This document shows positions 1-10,489 of a DNA stretch of 64,000 nt, one piece after another (position 1 is the first letter of the stretch; every line of letters starts with the position of its first letter). Where the stretch lies: positions 48,305,693-48,369,692 of the forward strand of contig NC_133103.1 of NCBI RefSeq assembly GCF_022965805.1, in the 5' to 3' direction. Under the pieces are notes generated by a model. That model did not search any database. It was given only the letters and a program-made list of their open reading frames with translations, and had not been told where the DNA came from. Source of the DNA: Primulina eburnea (taxonomy: Eukaryota; Streptophyta; Magnoliopsida; Lamiales; Gesneriaceae). The translations under genes and the position numbers were made by a program.

Positions 1-417
1 TTATGTGATAAATGATAAATATTGTTAGGTGTTTGTCCAATTTTGTATGAAGTAAATGGTAAATTTTGTTTATAATTTAAAAATGATAAATATGTATTCA
101 TATTTGTATATATTTAATTGTATGAGCTTATTTTTTTAAAATAAATGGGTGACAATTAAAAAGATGTAAAGTTGTAAACAAAACTAAAACAGTTTTTTTT
201 TTTTTTTTTTTTTTGGTAAAATAATATAAGAAACAATATATATTGTGAGTTTTTAAACCAATAAACAAGTTTGATTTATTTGTGTAAGAAAAGTTATAGA
301 TGCTAAATATAGGGAGCAAAAATAATAGTATAATAGATATGAAAAAGCATAGGAGTTTAATTTAAATATATCTGTACATGAATTATAAATTGGTGTAAAA
401 TGATATATTAAATGTAG

Positions 418-420
<3 letters not shown>
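1..420. other. AT-rich intergenic DNA, no gene seen
   Basis: No coding region or RNA gene is supported here. A 22-base T run lies at 193-214. The short open frames are low-complexity. Confidence 0.6.

Positions 421-502
<82 letters not shown>
421..502. repeat. (TA)n microsatellite, left part
   Basis: Uninterrupted TA dinucleotides run up to the left edge of the gypsy element. The repeat resumes right after the element at 4450, so one microsatellite was split by the insertion. The 5-bp target duplication ATATA (498-502 and 4450-4454) lies inside it. Confidence 0.95.
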
Positions 503-508
<6 letters not shown>

Positions 509-644
509 AGCCCGAATCCCAAATTGGGTAATTAACGGATTATTGGTGATTAAGAAGGTTTAAGGTGTAATTTTGACCGAGTCATGATCGGACGGACCGA
601 AGATGGTTCGGAAGCACCGAAGAGTTCGTAAGGTCCGAAGTGAG

Positions 645-870
645 TTCGGTGGATCCGATCATTAGGTGTCAAGAGTTGATCGACACGTGGGAGTTCGGAC
701 GTTCCGAAGTGTAGGTTCGGTGGATCCGATCATGAGGTGTCAAGAGCAGCTGGACACGTGCATGTTCGGACGGTCCGAAGTGTATGATCGGAGGATCCGA
801 TCATGAGCTGTCAAGAGCCAATGGACACGTAGCGTTCGGACGTTCCGAAGTGGTGTTCGGAGGATCCGAA
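645..870 (+). repeat. U3 tandem repeats, about 71-bp period
   Basis: The block GGTGTCAAGAG recurs at 665, 736 and (as GCTGTCAAGAG) 807. Each is followed by a GACACGTG/GACACGTA core and a GTTCGGACG-TTCCGAAGTG segment, and each is preceded by GGATCCGATCAT. The array sits immediately upstream of the TATA box, where LTR enhancers usually lie. The same array is at 3094-3319 in the other LTR. Confidence 0.85.
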
Positions 871-876
871 CATGGA

Positions 877-886
877 CTATAAATAG
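877..886 (+). promoter_or_regulatory. TATA box of gypsy LTR
   Basis: CTATAAATAG directly downstream of the U3 repeats. The equivalent in the 3' LTR is 3326-3335. The promoter role is inferred from position and motif. Confidence 0.7.
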
Positions 887-2004
887 TGGTCGGATTTCCT
901 CATTTTGACTCGCCAATTCAGAGAATTCCATAGCATTTCAGTCGTTTCTGACAGGTTCTAGTCTTGTTCCGAGATTTGGGCACTAGCGGGGAGCTGATGG
1001 TCTTGTAGCAGAGCTGTGCTCTAGTTGGGAGCTAGCGGCATCAGCGGGCTAGCGACGGACGAAGGTTTGGAATTTTATCAGTATTTATCTCAGGATTATC
1101 TAGTTAAGTCTGGTAGATAAGTTTAGTGATGGTTTTCACTTGATGAATAGGCTTGGATTAGACCTGTTGTCTGGTTGTTCCAGTGGATTAGGATTGCTGT
1201 GATAGAGGTACGAAAGTACTATCCGAGATATCCTGGTTGAGTATACATTCTTATATGTGTTGCATGATTATGTGGTGCATTGATATATGTCATATGATGC
1301 ATGCTATTATGTCACGTTTATTACTGCACGTTGCATTTCATGTTGAGCCGTATTCTCCTTTGAGATAGTCTTTACTGTTGAGCTGTATCTCTTTCGAGAT
1401 AAGCTATATCTTGGGGCCGCTCAGCCCTGTCTTGTGGACGTATGGACACCGAGAGTACACAGTGGCCGACGGGTCGGGAGGGCTTCGGTGGTCCGGGACA
1501 TTTTAGGTCCACGTCTGTCTTGTAGTGGATGCAGTGACCCAGAGGTTGGACCGCGCGGCACTATCCACTTGGCGCCTCTAGACTGAGCATTGTTGAGATC
1601 CTTTTGTGACTCATGTTTCTTGACTACCCCGGTATCATGATCATAGCATGTGCATTTCATATAGGTCTGTATACTCATACTTTTGTACTGGGCGTTCTTA
1701 TCGCTCACGTCCTCGGTTTTGTTTATTCTTGGACACCCCATTCCCACGGGGCAGGCCTCAGGTTGGACAGCTCAGGAGGAGCAGGAGGAGGACGTTGAGT
1801 AGCTGGTTGGTTTAGTTTATTGGTATTGTTTTGATTCGATATGGTTGTATTGGATATTTTATTTTGAGTTGTTCTAGACTTCGATTGGGTTGTATATCTA
1901 TCATTTGTAGTATTTCCGCTGTTATCTCTGATTATTGTTAATTAGGTTGATTGCATGCTTAGTTCTTGATTAGTAGGTGATTCTGGAACGGGTCACTACA
2001 TTTA

Positions 2005-2017
2005 TGGTAACAGAGCA
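2005..2017 (+). other. Primer binding site of gypsy element
   Basis: TGGTAACAGAGCA begins five bases after the 5' LTR. It resembles the common plant initiator-Met tRNA site TGGTATCAGAGC with one mismatch. Confidence 0.75.
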
Positions 2018-2086
2018 TGCAAAGATTTTTGGGACATTAGTAATTCTGTTTTGAGGATTTAGGAGTTGATTTTAGTTTCCTTTCAG

Positions 2087-2302
2087 ATGTCAGGAGATGG
2101 AAGCAGTCACGGTAGTGTGGGACATGGCCGGTATGGCGACGATGAGGCTGGCCGAGAACATCGTCGTAGAGATCGTGATGGAGGACGTCACCAAGATCAT
2201 GATGAAAGGAGACGTAGGAACCGTGTCAACATTATAGATTTAATGAAGATTGGCACCAACAGAGATGAAAGAGTTGAAACAACAGTTAGCAAGGTTAGCT
2301 AA
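2087..2302 (+). pseudogene. gag N-terminal fragment (gypsy)
   Basis: A short open frame begins at ATG 2087. It encodes a charged segment rich in Arg, Asp, His and Gly, as often found at the start of Tekay-type Gag. The frame ends after about 70 residues, and the capsid and zinc-knuckle parts are missing. It overlaps in another frame the integrase remnant that follows, so a large deletion joins gag to pol near 2250-2290. Confidence 0.6.
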
Positions 2303-2582
2303 CGGAGACCACACATCTGGTTTTGCATTCCATACAGATGGAACCTTGTGTCTGCCAGGAAGAATTGTAGTTCCAGAAGATTCTAAATTGAGAGACGAGA
2401 TTTTATCTCAAGCTCATAGGAGTAAGTTGAGTATCCACCCTGGAAGTATGGAAATGTATAAGGATTTGAAAACCAAGTTTTGGTGGAAAGGTATGAAGAG
2501 AAGTGTTTACCAGTTTGTAGCCAAGTGTTTGGTGTGTCAGCAAGTAAAAGCTGAACATCGAAGATCAGGAGGATTACTTTAG
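2250..2582 (+). pseudogene. Integrase zinc-binding remnant (gypsy)
   Basis: The translated segment has the H2C2 zinc-finger layout of Ty3/gypsy integrase: an early His (AHRSKLSIHPG), then WWKGMKRSV and CLVCQQVKAEH. A stop at 2580-2582 is followed in the same frame by the usual linker (LPIPEWKWEHV), after which the core is degenerate and ends near 2700. No catalytic DDE region remains. Confidence 0.85.
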
Positions 2583-2709
2583 AATCTCCCTATTCCTGAG
2601 TGGAAGTGGGAGCATGTAACGATGGAATTGGTCACCAATTGCCGTTGCCTTCTAAGAATTGTAATGCAATTGGGGCTGTTGTGGACCGACTGACTAACTT
2701 GTCTTAGTG

Positions 2710-2790
2710 CAGTGGCAGAGTCGAGGTACTGAAGAAGCCACTTGGGAGTTAAAGAATCGTATGCGTTCAGAGCATCCAGAGCTCTTTTGA
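2710..2790 (+). pseudogene. Chromodomain-like C-terminal tail (gypsy)
   Basis: Encodes QWQSRGTEEATWELKNRM followed by an SEHPELF-type ending and a stop. This is the typical C-terminus of chromovirus integrase. It joins the degenerate integrase core directly, marking the second internal deletion junction. Confidence 0.8.
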
Positions 2791-2938
2791 GTAAGTACTG
2801 TAAGTTGTACTATGGATGTATGTTTTTCCGTTGTAAACCAAATATCAGTTGTGTTTAGCAACAATTGAGATGTAATAACAATGATTGTTATTTCATTTTG
2901 TTCATCCTCTAAGCCTGATTTCGAGGACGAAATCTTTT

Positions 2939-2951
2939 AAGGGGGGGAGAA
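2939..2951 (+). other. Polypurine tract of gypsy element
   Basis: A run of A and G with seven consecutive G bases, directly 5' of the 3' LTR. It serves as plus-strand primer in this class. Confidence 0.85.
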
Positions 2952-4449
2952 TGTAGTAGCCCGAATCCCAAATTGGGTAATTAACGGATTATTGGTGATT
3001 AAGAAGGTTTAAGGTGTAATTTTGACCGAGTCATGATCGGACGGACCGAAGATGGTTCGGAAGCACCGAAGAGTTCGTAAGGTCCGAAGTGAGTTCGGTG
3101 GATCCGATCATTAGGTGTCAAGAGTTGATCGACACGTGGGAGTTCGGACGTTCCGAAGTGTAGGTTCGGTGGATCCGATCATGAGGTGTCAAGAGCAGCT
3201 GGACACGTGCATGTTCGGACGGTCCGAAGTGTATGATCGGAGGATCCGATCATGAGCTGTCAAGAGCCAATGGACACGTAGCGTTCGGACGTTCCGAAGT
3301 GGTGTTCGGAGGATCCGAACATGGACTATAAATAGTGGTCGGATTTCCTCATTTTGACTCGCCAATTCAGAGAATTCCATAGCATTTCAGTCGTTTCTGA
3401 CAGGTTCTAGTCTTGTTCCGAGATTTGGGCACTAGCGGGGAGCTGATGGTCTTGTAGCAGAGCTGTGCTCTAGTTGGGAGCTAGCGGCATCAGCGGGCTA
3501 GCGACGGACGAAGGTTTGGAATTTTATCAGTATTTATCTCAGGATTATCTAGTTAAGTCTGGTAGATAAGTTTAGTGATGGTTTTCACTTGATGAATAGG
3601 CTTGGATTAGACCTGTTGTCTGGTTGTTCCAGTGGATTAGGATTGCTGTGATAGAGGTACGAAAGTACTATCCGAGATATCCTGGTTGAGTATACATTCT
3701 TATATGTGTTGCATGATTATGTGGTGCATTGATATATGTCATATGATGCATGCTATTATGTCACGTTTATTACTGCACGTTGCATTTCATGTTGAGCCGT
3801 ATTCTCCTTTGAGATAGCCTTTACTGTTGAGCTGTATCTCTTTCGAGATAAGCTATATCTTGGGGCCGCTCAGCCCTGTCTTGTGGACGTATGGACACCG
3901 AGAGTACACAGTGGCCGACGGGTCGGGAGGGCTTCGGTGGTCCGGGACATTTTAGGTCCACGTCTGTCTTGTAGTGGATGCAGTGACCCAGAGGTTGGAC
4001 CGCGCGGCACTATCCACTTGGCGCCTCTAGACTGAGCATTGTTGAGATCCTTTTGTGACTCCTGTTTCTTGACTACCCCGGTATCATGATCATAGCATGT
4101 GCATTTCATATAGGTCTGTATACTCATACTTTTGTACTGGGCGTTCTTATCGCTCACGTCCTCGGTTTTGTTTATTCTTGGACACCCCATTCCCACGGGG
4201 CAGGCCTCAGGTTGGACAGCTCAGGAGGAGCAGGAGGAGGACGTTGAGTAGCTGGTTGGTTTAGTTTATTGGTATTGTTTTGATTCGATATGGTTGTATT
4301 GGATATTTTATTTTGAGTTGTTCTAGACTTCGATTGGGTTGTATATCTATCATTTGTAGTATTTCCGCTGTTATCTCTGATTATTGTTAATTAGGTTGAT
4401 TGCATGCTTAGTTCTTGATTAGTAGGTGATTCTGGAACGGGTCACTACA
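2952..4449 (+). repeat. 3' LTR of gypsy element
   Basis: 1498 bp, differing from the 5' LTR at two positions found by eye (3818 and 4062). Ends GTCACTACA, followed by the ATATA duplication and the rest of the TA microsatellite. Confidence 0.95.
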
Positions 4450-4996
4450 ATATATATATATATATATATTGTTTAAAAGAATATTATTTAATTTGGTTAA
4501 AGTTGTGTACGCAGGTTTATTTAAGCTTGTTTAAAAAGTAATGAAATTGACCGGTCTGAATGCATCTAAGTAATAAGAATGAACATGGAATTATCAGTTA
4601 AATATGCTGAGTAATATTAATTTTTTTCCTTGTTTTTAGGAAAAAAGTGGCTAACAATAGTTAAAAGTTTTTAAATTTTATTTTTTTGTGTGTTAGGAAT
4701 TAAAAGCTAGAAATTGCTTTGATTAAGGAGTAATGTATTTTATTTTATTTATCTTAGATATTCTAGCAAATGTGTTATTGTTAAGGTCTGATTAAAGTAT
4801 ATGTGATATTTTTGTCTAGCTATTGGATAAGAATAAAACATATATATTTCACATACGTTTGAGGGTGTTATTATTTTTGAAATTTTAGCAATGGGCATGG
4901 TTTATACATGTATGATATCTTCTTTTGTATCTAAGTGTTTATGTTTTCGAAATAATTATTGAATTATATTATTTGAATAATGGCGTTTATAGAAAA
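4450..4996. other. Intergenic, TA repeat then AT-rich
   Basis: The right part of the split (TA)n runs to about 4469. The rest is AT-rich with no supported gene. Confidence 0.6.
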
Positions 4997-6420
4997 TGTG
5001 GGGACCCGGGCTCTAACTCATTTCTTTGGGATTAATTGGATCGTTATTATAAAAAGTGAGTCAAATTTTTGTTTTAAGATTACATCAAATGTTAATAAAA
5101 ACTAAACACAACATATACTTCTACTTCATTTTATCAAATGTAAATACAAGTCTTGCTATTATACATTCGTACCACTAGTGTTTAAAACAAACTACTATCT
5201 ACAAGTAGTACAAAGCTAGTAGTCAAAACTAGTTCTCTGCTGCGCCCGAAGTCACCACGCTATCACGATCTCATCTCTGTCTCGACCCAGATCCTGTCCC
5301 ACCTGTTGCTATGCACACATACAGACATAACAACAGCCGGAAACTCCGGTGAGAACAAATCCCAGTATAAACATGTATACATGCGTATAATCAATCTAAC
5401 ACATGAAACATGCTATTATGAATGACATCCATATAAACATGCAATGCGAATCAAACCATGTCTGGACTCGACTCGACTATAACCTACCCTCCCAATCGGG
5501 GTGACTGTACGTCTTATTCCTAGACTTTGGCCTGATCTGTATCCACATCTACAATAGGAGACTGATCTTCCCCTAAGCTGTGATATCACCGAACGTCTAG
5601 AAGTTTGACTGTTCTGTCAAGACTCCCTATCTTAAACGCAATGAATAACAATCTATAAACAAGGCATAATCATCACATAATCATCTCAAAAGATTTGAAT
5701 ACAAGTATATAAACAAATCACAATCATATTACAAGATAAACAATAAATCTAATATGTGATTTTGGTTGAGAAACTCAAATTGGGATCTCATTTGAGTTGT
5801 ATCTCCCCAAACAAAACATGCATTATACCTTTCTTGTTAAACCGTTATTGATGTCGAGGTCTCGAAGACGAATCTTACCGATGTCAATCTGAAATGGCAA
5901 TGTAAAGATACACACTATCAAGACATAACTCAAGGCGAGTCTTATACCATTCATAATTCAATCTCAATACAATTCAGTAGTGTAATGGCATGATTTCTTG
6001 ATACCAATCTCTCAATAATAGTTAGTGGATTATCCACCACTCATCACATCAATCACAAAGTCATAATCTCCCCAAAATCTGCATTATCTCGACTCATACC
6101 ATCTGAAATTTCATAACAATCACGTATGGCATCATTTTCTCGATCCGTTTACGTTACTACGATGTCTATTCTCCGCAGAATACATAATTACAAGCATATC
6201 AGCATTTCCCCAACATCAATATCTTAATTCATGCAGGAATATAAAGAAACTTACATCATTTTGAAGCTAGTGATGAGAGGAATCCAAATCTTAACTCGGA
6301 ATATAATTCGAATGGCTAAATCTTGAGAAATCTAACTTCAAAGCCTGGAAGAAACTTGAATAATTCTAAGAGTTCTCTACCTTTCTCGGTCATCTACTGA
6401 AATGAGGAATAATGAAGACA

Positions 6421-6479
<59 letters not shown>
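6421..6479 (-). repeat. (TA)n at LTR TATA position
   Basis: About 29 TA units between the U3 repeats and the R-like part of the solo LTR. The related solo LTR has an ATATACGTATATATATATAT tract at the equivalent place (about 48012-48030), suggesting an expanded TATA box. Confidence 0.75.
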
Positions 6480-6481
<2 letters not shown>

Positions 6482-6519
6482 CATGTGTCATCATAAGAAT
6501 CAAGGTGGATCTCTCGCAT

Positions 6520-6785
6520 GCAGCACCGCGGGTGCGGTAGGGTCAGCAGCGCGGGTGTGCTCATGTTTCGGCATGGTTTTTATTTTTCAAAAATGACGAC
6601 CGTGGGTGCGGTCTTATGCAGCACCGCGGGTGCAGTCTTCTCGCACCGCGGGTGCGGTCTTGCTTCGAATAAAATTTGCCAACTTTCTGTCCATGCACCG
6701 CGGGTGCGGTGTGGCTTCGGCCTTTCTTGCAAAAATCCACAATTGCATGACCGCGGGTGCACTCCTGTTCTGGGCGCAGGTGCGG
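6520..6785 (-). repeat. GC-rich repeat array in solo LTR U3
   Basis: The motif CACCGCGGGTGCGGT or close variants occurs about eight times (near 6522, 6547, 6596, 6621, 6642, 6695, 6747 and 6770), spaced by AT-richer DNA. Base composition is unlike the surroundings. Confidence 0.85.
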
Positions 6786-6894
6786 TCTTGCAAACCTTAA
6801 TTTCTCATGTCTTTCCTTCCCTCATTTCATATCATGCATTCCCATATCTTTCGAGTCTCATATTAATGAATACTAATAAATCTCGGACCTTACA

Positions 6895-7250
6895 GAAAAT
6901 AAGATATAAAATATGTTTATGAATATAAATATTATAGACAAAATTTATTGCTAACCATAGGTGAAGTTAGGTTGTACGTGTCCAGATATAATAGATATGA
7001 CTCAATATATTAATACAAATTAAGAAATGATTATTCTATATACATTCGTGTGAATACAACATTTTTTAATCTTAAAAAATATTTATAGAGTTAGCAATAA
7101 GTAGATTTTACATATATATTCGATTTTTTAAAATTGATTTTGATATTTATTTTTTTCAAAAATAGAAGTTTTTAAGTTGTTTAGATAATGAAGTGTGTGA
7201 AAAAGTACGTCGATACTTATGTATTTTGTAAACCAAAAGTATTATATCTT
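6895..7250. other. AT-rich intergenic, no gene seen
   Basis: No coding, RNA or repeat feature could be supported. Confidence 0.55.
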
Positions 7251-8095
7251 TAGTTTTTGTGAATATTGATATTTTTGGTAAAGCTAAGAAACAAAGTATA
7301 GGTTACTAAATCTTGATAAATATTAATAAAGTCTAAAAATCATAGCACCATGTTAATTTACATACATTCTATGTAATGTATTTAGGTAGCACATACCTAT
7401 AAAATACAAAAAGCTTAGTTATGTTTCTATTATTGCAGGATCACTTCCTCGTTTCTGCCTGTGGGGTTGTACCTGAAGAAAACAAATCCAGTAGTAAGGT
7501 GAGCTAGATTCTAGTTTATTAATTGTTGCTCAATTGTAGAAATTTAACTTATTATAAATAAAAAAAGCTAGAAAATTTAATCATACTATTTTAGCTTATT
7601 AGAAATAAACAGCTGATGAAAATGTGGAGATTTTATTTAATTTTATTCTTCTACTAATGAAGACAAACTATTATTCATAGGTAATCATAAGTAACAATAC
7701 ATTTGCAGAACTATATCATATATTGATATTTACTCGGCATATATGTGATTCAAAGGTTATATATATCATTTATTGACTAAAATTAGAAACAAACTAAATA
7801 CATTAGCCATTAGCTAGGTCATTAATAACATGTTAAATCAGATATAGCCTGAAATATTTAAAAATAGATATATTAAGTAGAAACAAATGGTATACCAAAA
7901 ACATTAGAAAAGTTATTTATGTATTACAACAGGAAAAAGGTGATCAAGTGTAAAAAATAAAATAAAGACAACTTCTACACATGTAGGTTCTGTATAATAA
8001 TTTTTATTATTATTAACATGTTGATATAAAACTTTTTGAATTAAACGATTTCTAGACTATAAGATAGTTGTTCTAGTATCCGTTTAATATATGTA
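7251..8095 (-). repeat. Downstream part of duplicated unit, copy A
   Basis: The stretch around 7370-7510 aligns by eye with 18950-19090. Both contain a short run beginning near TTATTGCAGG or TTATTACAAG and ending AACAAATC. On the minus strand it follows the coding sequence at 8096-8385, as the paralogous stretch follows 19312-19713. It may be a 3' untranslated or intronic part of the duplicated gene. Confidence 0.5.
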
Positions 8096-8385
8096 CTAGA
8101 TTGGCCGGATAATGTTGATATCTAGCTCTATTTCAATATCAGCTGCGTAATCTAGTAGAAGATAAAGCTTTGATTCCATGGTAAGTGTTCTTCGTAAGAT
8201 GATGGCCCATACCGGATTTGAGTAAAATCTTTTTATTAGTTCTTCAACTTCTTTTTGAAATAGAGATTTGTAGTAATATTGGATGCAGTCGATACAATCA
8301 CAGTACCGATTGTTTTCCATTGGATTTGTTTTAGAAACAGCATGTTTAGATATTGAAAGAAAATTATTCAAATGTTAAAGCAAAT
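8096..8385 (-). pseudogene. Unrecognised duplicated gene, copy A, 3' part
   Basis: I do not recognise the family. The minus-strand frame encodes a segment with a CDCIDC cluster after MENN, then LFQKEVEEL, AIILRR, MESK and LLLDYA-DIE blocks, ending in a stop at 8096. The paralogue at 19312-19713 has the same blocks in the same order (CECIDC, LFQKEVEEL, AIIFRR, MESK, LLLDYAVDIE), so this frame was once under coding constraint. Copy A has an in-frame TAA (near 8376) where copy B has GAA. It is also cut by the copia insertion at 8386: its upstream part lies at 18745-18840, beyond the element. No signal peptide or membrane segment is evident. Confidence 0.6.
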
Positions 8386-9458
8386 TGAAGGGAAATATAA
8401 TTTCCATATTAAATTTATTTCTCAAGATATATTCTTCCTTGTTGATATGATATTTAATATTTAATTATTGTTTTGTCTTTCTAGATAATTATGTTAAGAT
8501 TTTATTGTGATATAATATCTTCCTTGAATTTAATTTCCTATTGATAAGATTATGTGGAATATTGAGTTTTACTTTTCTAGATATTATATTTGTGATAAAT
8601 ATCTTATAGATATAATATTTATGATAATGATTTACATGATATGGTATTATTGATTTGTTTCTAATAGAATTCTTGTTTACCATATCTTGTAGATTTCTTT
8701 ATGGAAGATAAACTTTAGGAGAGATGGAAGCTATACATAAGAGGTGATCAACGTGAGGTGATTGAGGGTGGATAGAGAGAATATTGTAGAGAGAGAGACT
8801 AAGAGAAATTCATAGAGTTTTAGTGAAGGAGTTTTTTTGTGAGAAAGTTTTCGTGTGAGGTTCTTGGAGTTTTTCGTGGGAGATTTTCGTGGCTCTCTTT
8901 TCCTCGGTCAAATATTCACTCACATGTGCACGTTCAGAATTTCAGAGAAAAATTTATTCAATAGACGTTGCTGTTTTGAAGAGTGCTGGTTTACGTGTTG
9001 CCCTGAATGTTGCCAACATCTACAGACAACATCCGTAACGATGTTGGCTGAAGATCGTGTTTAGCTGCTCGTGTTTTTAGGGATCTCGTTTTTGCTTTCT
9101 TATTCATGTTTTAATATTGTTGGTTGTTTTCAGAAAGCTTTACTTTCTCAAAGTGTTGAGGAAATTGATTTTTGTAAAAATCACTAGTGATAGGTTTTTG
9201 TGAACGGTTAAGTTTTCTAGTGATTAATTTTTGCCATAAGGCACCGCACAAGTATTTATACTTGTGCATATTTAATCTTGTCCATCTACTTATTTCAAGT
9301 CAATTTGTGTTATAAAAGTTAATTTTCCGCTGCGTGTAGATGTTGTCCGAGATGTTGTAACATCTGGCACAACATTTAATTCTGATAAAACACGAATTTA
9401 CATCATATTATGATATTCTCATTAATTTACATATATGTCGGACAAAATAAACCTTACA
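8386..9458 (+). repeat. 5' LTR of outer copia
   Basis: Begins TGAAGGG right after CAAAT and ends CCTTACA before the primer site. It carries two copies of the element's ATGTTGCC/CAACATCT motif (about 8994-9049 and 9337-9375). Open frames within it are not genes. Confidence 0.93.
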
Positions 9459-9476
9459 AGTGGTATCAGAGCCAAC
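9459..9476 (+). other. Primer binding site of outer copia
   Basis: AGTGGTATCAGAGCCAAC, the common plant copia site complementary to initiator-Met tRNA, adjoins the 5' LTR. Confidence 0.9.
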
Positions 9477-9532
9477 TCTTGATATACTAAGTGCTGATTC
9501 TGGTTCTTATTTTGTTTTGACAGAAATATTTA

Positions 9533-10489
9533 ATGGACACATCACTTGCAAACGGAGCACTTCGACCACCAGCTCCTAAACCTCCTGTCCAACAACAGTT
9601 TCGACCAAGGAATGAAGAAAAACGCTGGTTGCAAGTGAATCCTTTAGGTGTTGCCACTCCTGGCCGCAACATCTGCAAAAATTCAGTGTATTTGAAATCC
9701 ACAACTTCTGGAAATTTGAGTGGAGATGATGAATCAGAAGCTGATAGTGAAGAACTCACCCTTGAAAGTGTGCAAAAGCTTTATGAAGAGTTATTTGAAG
9801 ATTGGACCAAAAGAAACAAGTTGAATTCAAGTCTTGTGAAGGAGAACACTGATCTAAAAGCCGTAGTTGCCAAACTTGAGATAATTTTGAGCAAAAAGAA
9901 TTTGGAACTTGGAAAGACCAAAGAAGAACTTCAAAAGGTAACTGAAACCTTGTCCAAGTTTAATTCGAGCACATCAAAGCTTGAAACCATTCTTTCAATG
10001 GGAAGAGATGACAAGAAGGGTTTGGGATTTAAAGACAGTGTATATGAAAATGGTGAATCTTCAAAATCTACTGTGTTTGTGAAAGGAAAAACTGAAACAT
10101 TCACACCATCTTCAACCAAAAGCTCTCCACCAAAAAGACAACATACTACACATGTCCCTAAGAGAAGAAAACGAAGGTATGTATGTCATTACTGTTTTAA
10201 GCCTGGTCATATCAGGCCATACTGTTTTAAACTCAGGGATGACTGCATGAATCAAAAGTCGAGCAGGATGTTGCCCCGAATGTTGCACAACACTTCCCGC
10301 AACACCTCCCACCATCGACCTACAGTAAGACAAATTTGGGTACCAAAGGTAAAAACTCACTGTAATGTTGTCTATACCTCGTTAAAAACTAATACTGCAG
10401 GTCATTGGTACTTTGATAGTGGAAGCTCGCGCCACATGACTGGATCACGAGAATCACCGATTATGTTGAACAAAAATGTGGCAGAGTGA
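9533..10489 (+). pseudogene. gag (C-terminal half) and protease start, outer copia
   Basis: A 318-residue frame. The usual N-terminal Gag core of plant SIRE elements is missing: after a Pro-rich start the protein passes to a coiled-coil-like region (about residues 80-155, many Leu, Lys and Glu) and a GLGF motif. A CCHC zinc knuckle follows near residue 217 (CHYCFKPGHIRPYC), then the aspartic protease motif WYFDSGSSRHMTG near residue 293. A frameshift just after the protease motif ends the frame; the next frame continues at 10486. Two insertions of the element's ATGTTGCC-type motif are translated within this frame (9647-9676 and 10266-10307). Confidence 0.88.

Larger units (their letters stand above)
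503..2000 (+). repeat. 5' LTR of gypsy element
   Basis: Starts TGTAGTAGCCCG and ends GGTCACTACA, with the same length as the copy at 2952-4449. It contains a 71-bp-period repeat array, a TATA box near 880 and a U5 region of lower complexity. Open frames inside it are not genes. Confidence 0.95.
503..4449 (+). mobile_element. Ty3/gypsy chromovirus, internally deleted
   Basis: A complete LTR-to-LTR element of 3947 bp. Two 1498-bp LTRs start TG and end CA, flanked by ATATA target duplications. A tRNA primer site and a G-rich polypurine tract border about 950 bp of interior. The interior keeps only a gag N-terminus, the integrase zinc-binding region with the first few core residues, and a chromodomain-like tail. 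Protease, reverse transcriptase, RNase H and most of the integrase core are gone, so it cannot move on its own. I see only two substitutions between the LTRs (T1369/C3818 and A1613/C4062), which indicates a very recent insertion. The chromodomain tail suggests the Tekay/Del group, by inference. Confidence 0.93.
4997..6894 (-). mobile_element. Solo LTR, gypsy-like, minus strand
   Basis: On the minus strand it begins TGTAAGGTCCGAG and ends CCGGGTCCCCACA. A perfect 5-bp target duplication GAAAA flanks it (4992-4996 and 6895-6899). No interior or partner LTR is present, so it is a solo LTR left by LTR-LTR recombination. It shares its ends and a conserved R/U5-like block (AACTCCGGTGAGAA, CCTGTCCCACCTGTTG) with the element at 46591-48419. 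Ty3/gypsy assignment is inferred from end sequences and length. Open frames across it are artefacts of its GC-rich repeats. Confidence 0.9.

Noticed and set aside
253..522. Open frame of alternating Tyr-Ile on the minus strand
   Set aside because: It is the (TA)n microsatellite read in one frame.
645..870. 71-bp periodic array considered as a CRISPR-like or satellite array
   Set aside because: It is confined to the LTR U3, is copied in both LTRs, and its units are similar throughout rather than repeat plus unique spacer.
1421..4196. Paired 108-residue and 63-residue open frames repeated at the two LTRs
   Set aside because: They are identical only because the LTRs are duplicated, they have no domain, and they run antisense to the element.
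6518..6922. 134-residue open frame plus overlapping frames on both strands
   Set aside because: It arises from CG-rich repeat words in the solo LTR U3 region, has no domain, and frames exist on both strands.
8855..9064. 69-residue Cys-rich frame in the outer copia LTR (also 18038-18343)
   Set aside because: It lies inside an LTR, is copied at both ends, and contains a translated dispersed motif.
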